Of a stretch of 6,015 nucleotides of DNA, positions 5,660-6,015 are shown in pieces (the first letter of the stretch is position 1; each line of letters begins with the position of its first letter). This stretch comes from Paratractidigestivibacter sp963611755 (lineage in GTDB: Bacteria; Actinomycetota; Coriobacteriia; Coriobacteriales; Atopobiaceae). The stretch is from the NCBI GenBank assembly GCA_963611755.1, contig CAVDTK010000137.1, positions 1 to 6,015 of the forward strand, written 5' to 3'. The notes under the pieces were generated by a model that was not told the origin of the DNA, did not search any database, and saw nothing but the letters and a program-made list of their open reading frames with translations. Made by a program: the position numbers and the translations under genes.

Positions 5660-6015
5660 CGACGCCGCTCTCGCGGGCGGCAGCCGCGACCGCGGCGGCC
5701 ACGGCGGGCGCCACGCGCTCGTCGAGCGCCGCGGGGACGATATGCTCGGCGTCGAGCGCCGGCGCGGCCAGGTCGACAAGCGCGTTCACGGCCGCTACCA
5801 GCATCTGGTTGTTGATCTCGCTCGCGCGGGCGTCGAGCGCGCCTCGGAAGATCCCGGGGAAGGCCAGCAGGTTGTTGACCTGGTTGGGAAAGTCGGAGCG
5901 TCCCGTGGCCACCACGGCGGCGCCGGCCACGCGGGCCTCGTCCGGCATGATCTCGGGCGTGGGGTTCGCAAGCGCGAAGACGATGCCGCCGGGAGCCATC
6001 GAGCGCACGGCCTCC
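5649..6015 (-). CDS. Malic enzyme, C-terminal part (cut by window end)
   Basis: The last 121 residues and stop (TAG) of a bacterial malic enzyme, which oxidatively decarboxylates malate to pyruvate with NAD(P)+. The visible part belongs to the nucleotide-binding C-terminal domain. It contains the conserved IVFALANPTPEIMPDEA, then VVATGRSDFPNQVNNLLAFPGIFRGALD, then EINNQMLVAAVNALVDLA and the usual C-terminal block EHIVPAALDERVAPAVAAAVAAAARESGVARR, whose common form ends in a similar AxxxGVAR tail. The C-terminus is normal for the single-domain (non-phosphotransacetylase-fused) type. Cofactor preference cannot be judged from this fragment. It is on the same strand as the regulator but 172 bp upstream, with hairpins between, so it is probably a separate transcription unit. 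Confidence 0.95.
   Translation of the reverse strand, partial: EAVRSMAPGGIVFALANPTPEIMPDEARVAGAAVVATGRSDFPNQVNNLLAFPGIFRGALDARASEINNQMLVAAVNALVDLAAPALDAEHIVPAALDERVAPAVAAAVAAAARESGVARR

Noticed and set aside
1..6015. tRNA or rRNA genes, CRISPR arrays, insertion sequences or phage genes
   Set aside because: No cloverleaf, repeat-spacer array, transposase motif or terminal inverted repeat was seen; the window is filled by metabolic, transport and regulatory genes.

Overview
This is a GC-rich window in which every convincing gene lies on the minus strand. SD sequences are strong and intergenic gaps short. The gene content (a LevR-like PTS regulator, a separate-subunit mannose/sorbose-family PTS and a bacterial malic enzyme) and the base composition suggest a high-GC, PTS-rich gut actinobacterium of the Coriobacteriia type (Collinsella/Olsenella-like). 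That assignment is inference; no marker gene is present.

Reading in the direction of transcription (high to low coordinates): the C-terminal 121 residues of a malic enzyme end at 5649. A 172-bp intergenic region (5477-5648) follows, with short GC-rich direct repeats around the malic enzyme stop, two hairpins and a possible -10 box. Next comes a 919-residue LevR-family regulator (2717-5476). After a 104-bp gap with one hairpin come three tightly packed PTS genes: EIIB (2124-2612), EIIC (1329-2108) and EIID (512-1336). EIIC and EIID overlap by 8 bp. A 68-bp gap with a strong stem-loop separates EIID from the 5' part of a neutral/alkaline ceramidase-like hydrolase (443 to beyond the window start).

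Together this looks like one PTS-controlled uptake and catabolic locus. EIIB, EIIC and EIID import and phosphorylate an unidentified sugar or amino-sugar derivative. The regulator carries EIIA-Man-like, EIIB-like and PRD modules that would sense PTS phosphorylation. The ceramidase-fold enzyme may act on the substrate or a precursor of it. No dedicated EIIA gene is present in the window.

The most notable point is the regulator. It has the architecture of a sigma-54 activator, but the sigma-54-contacting GAFTGA loop is missing from its AAA+ domain and its Walker B acidic pair is altered. It probably works without sigma-54, which fits the general lack of RpoN in actinobacteria.
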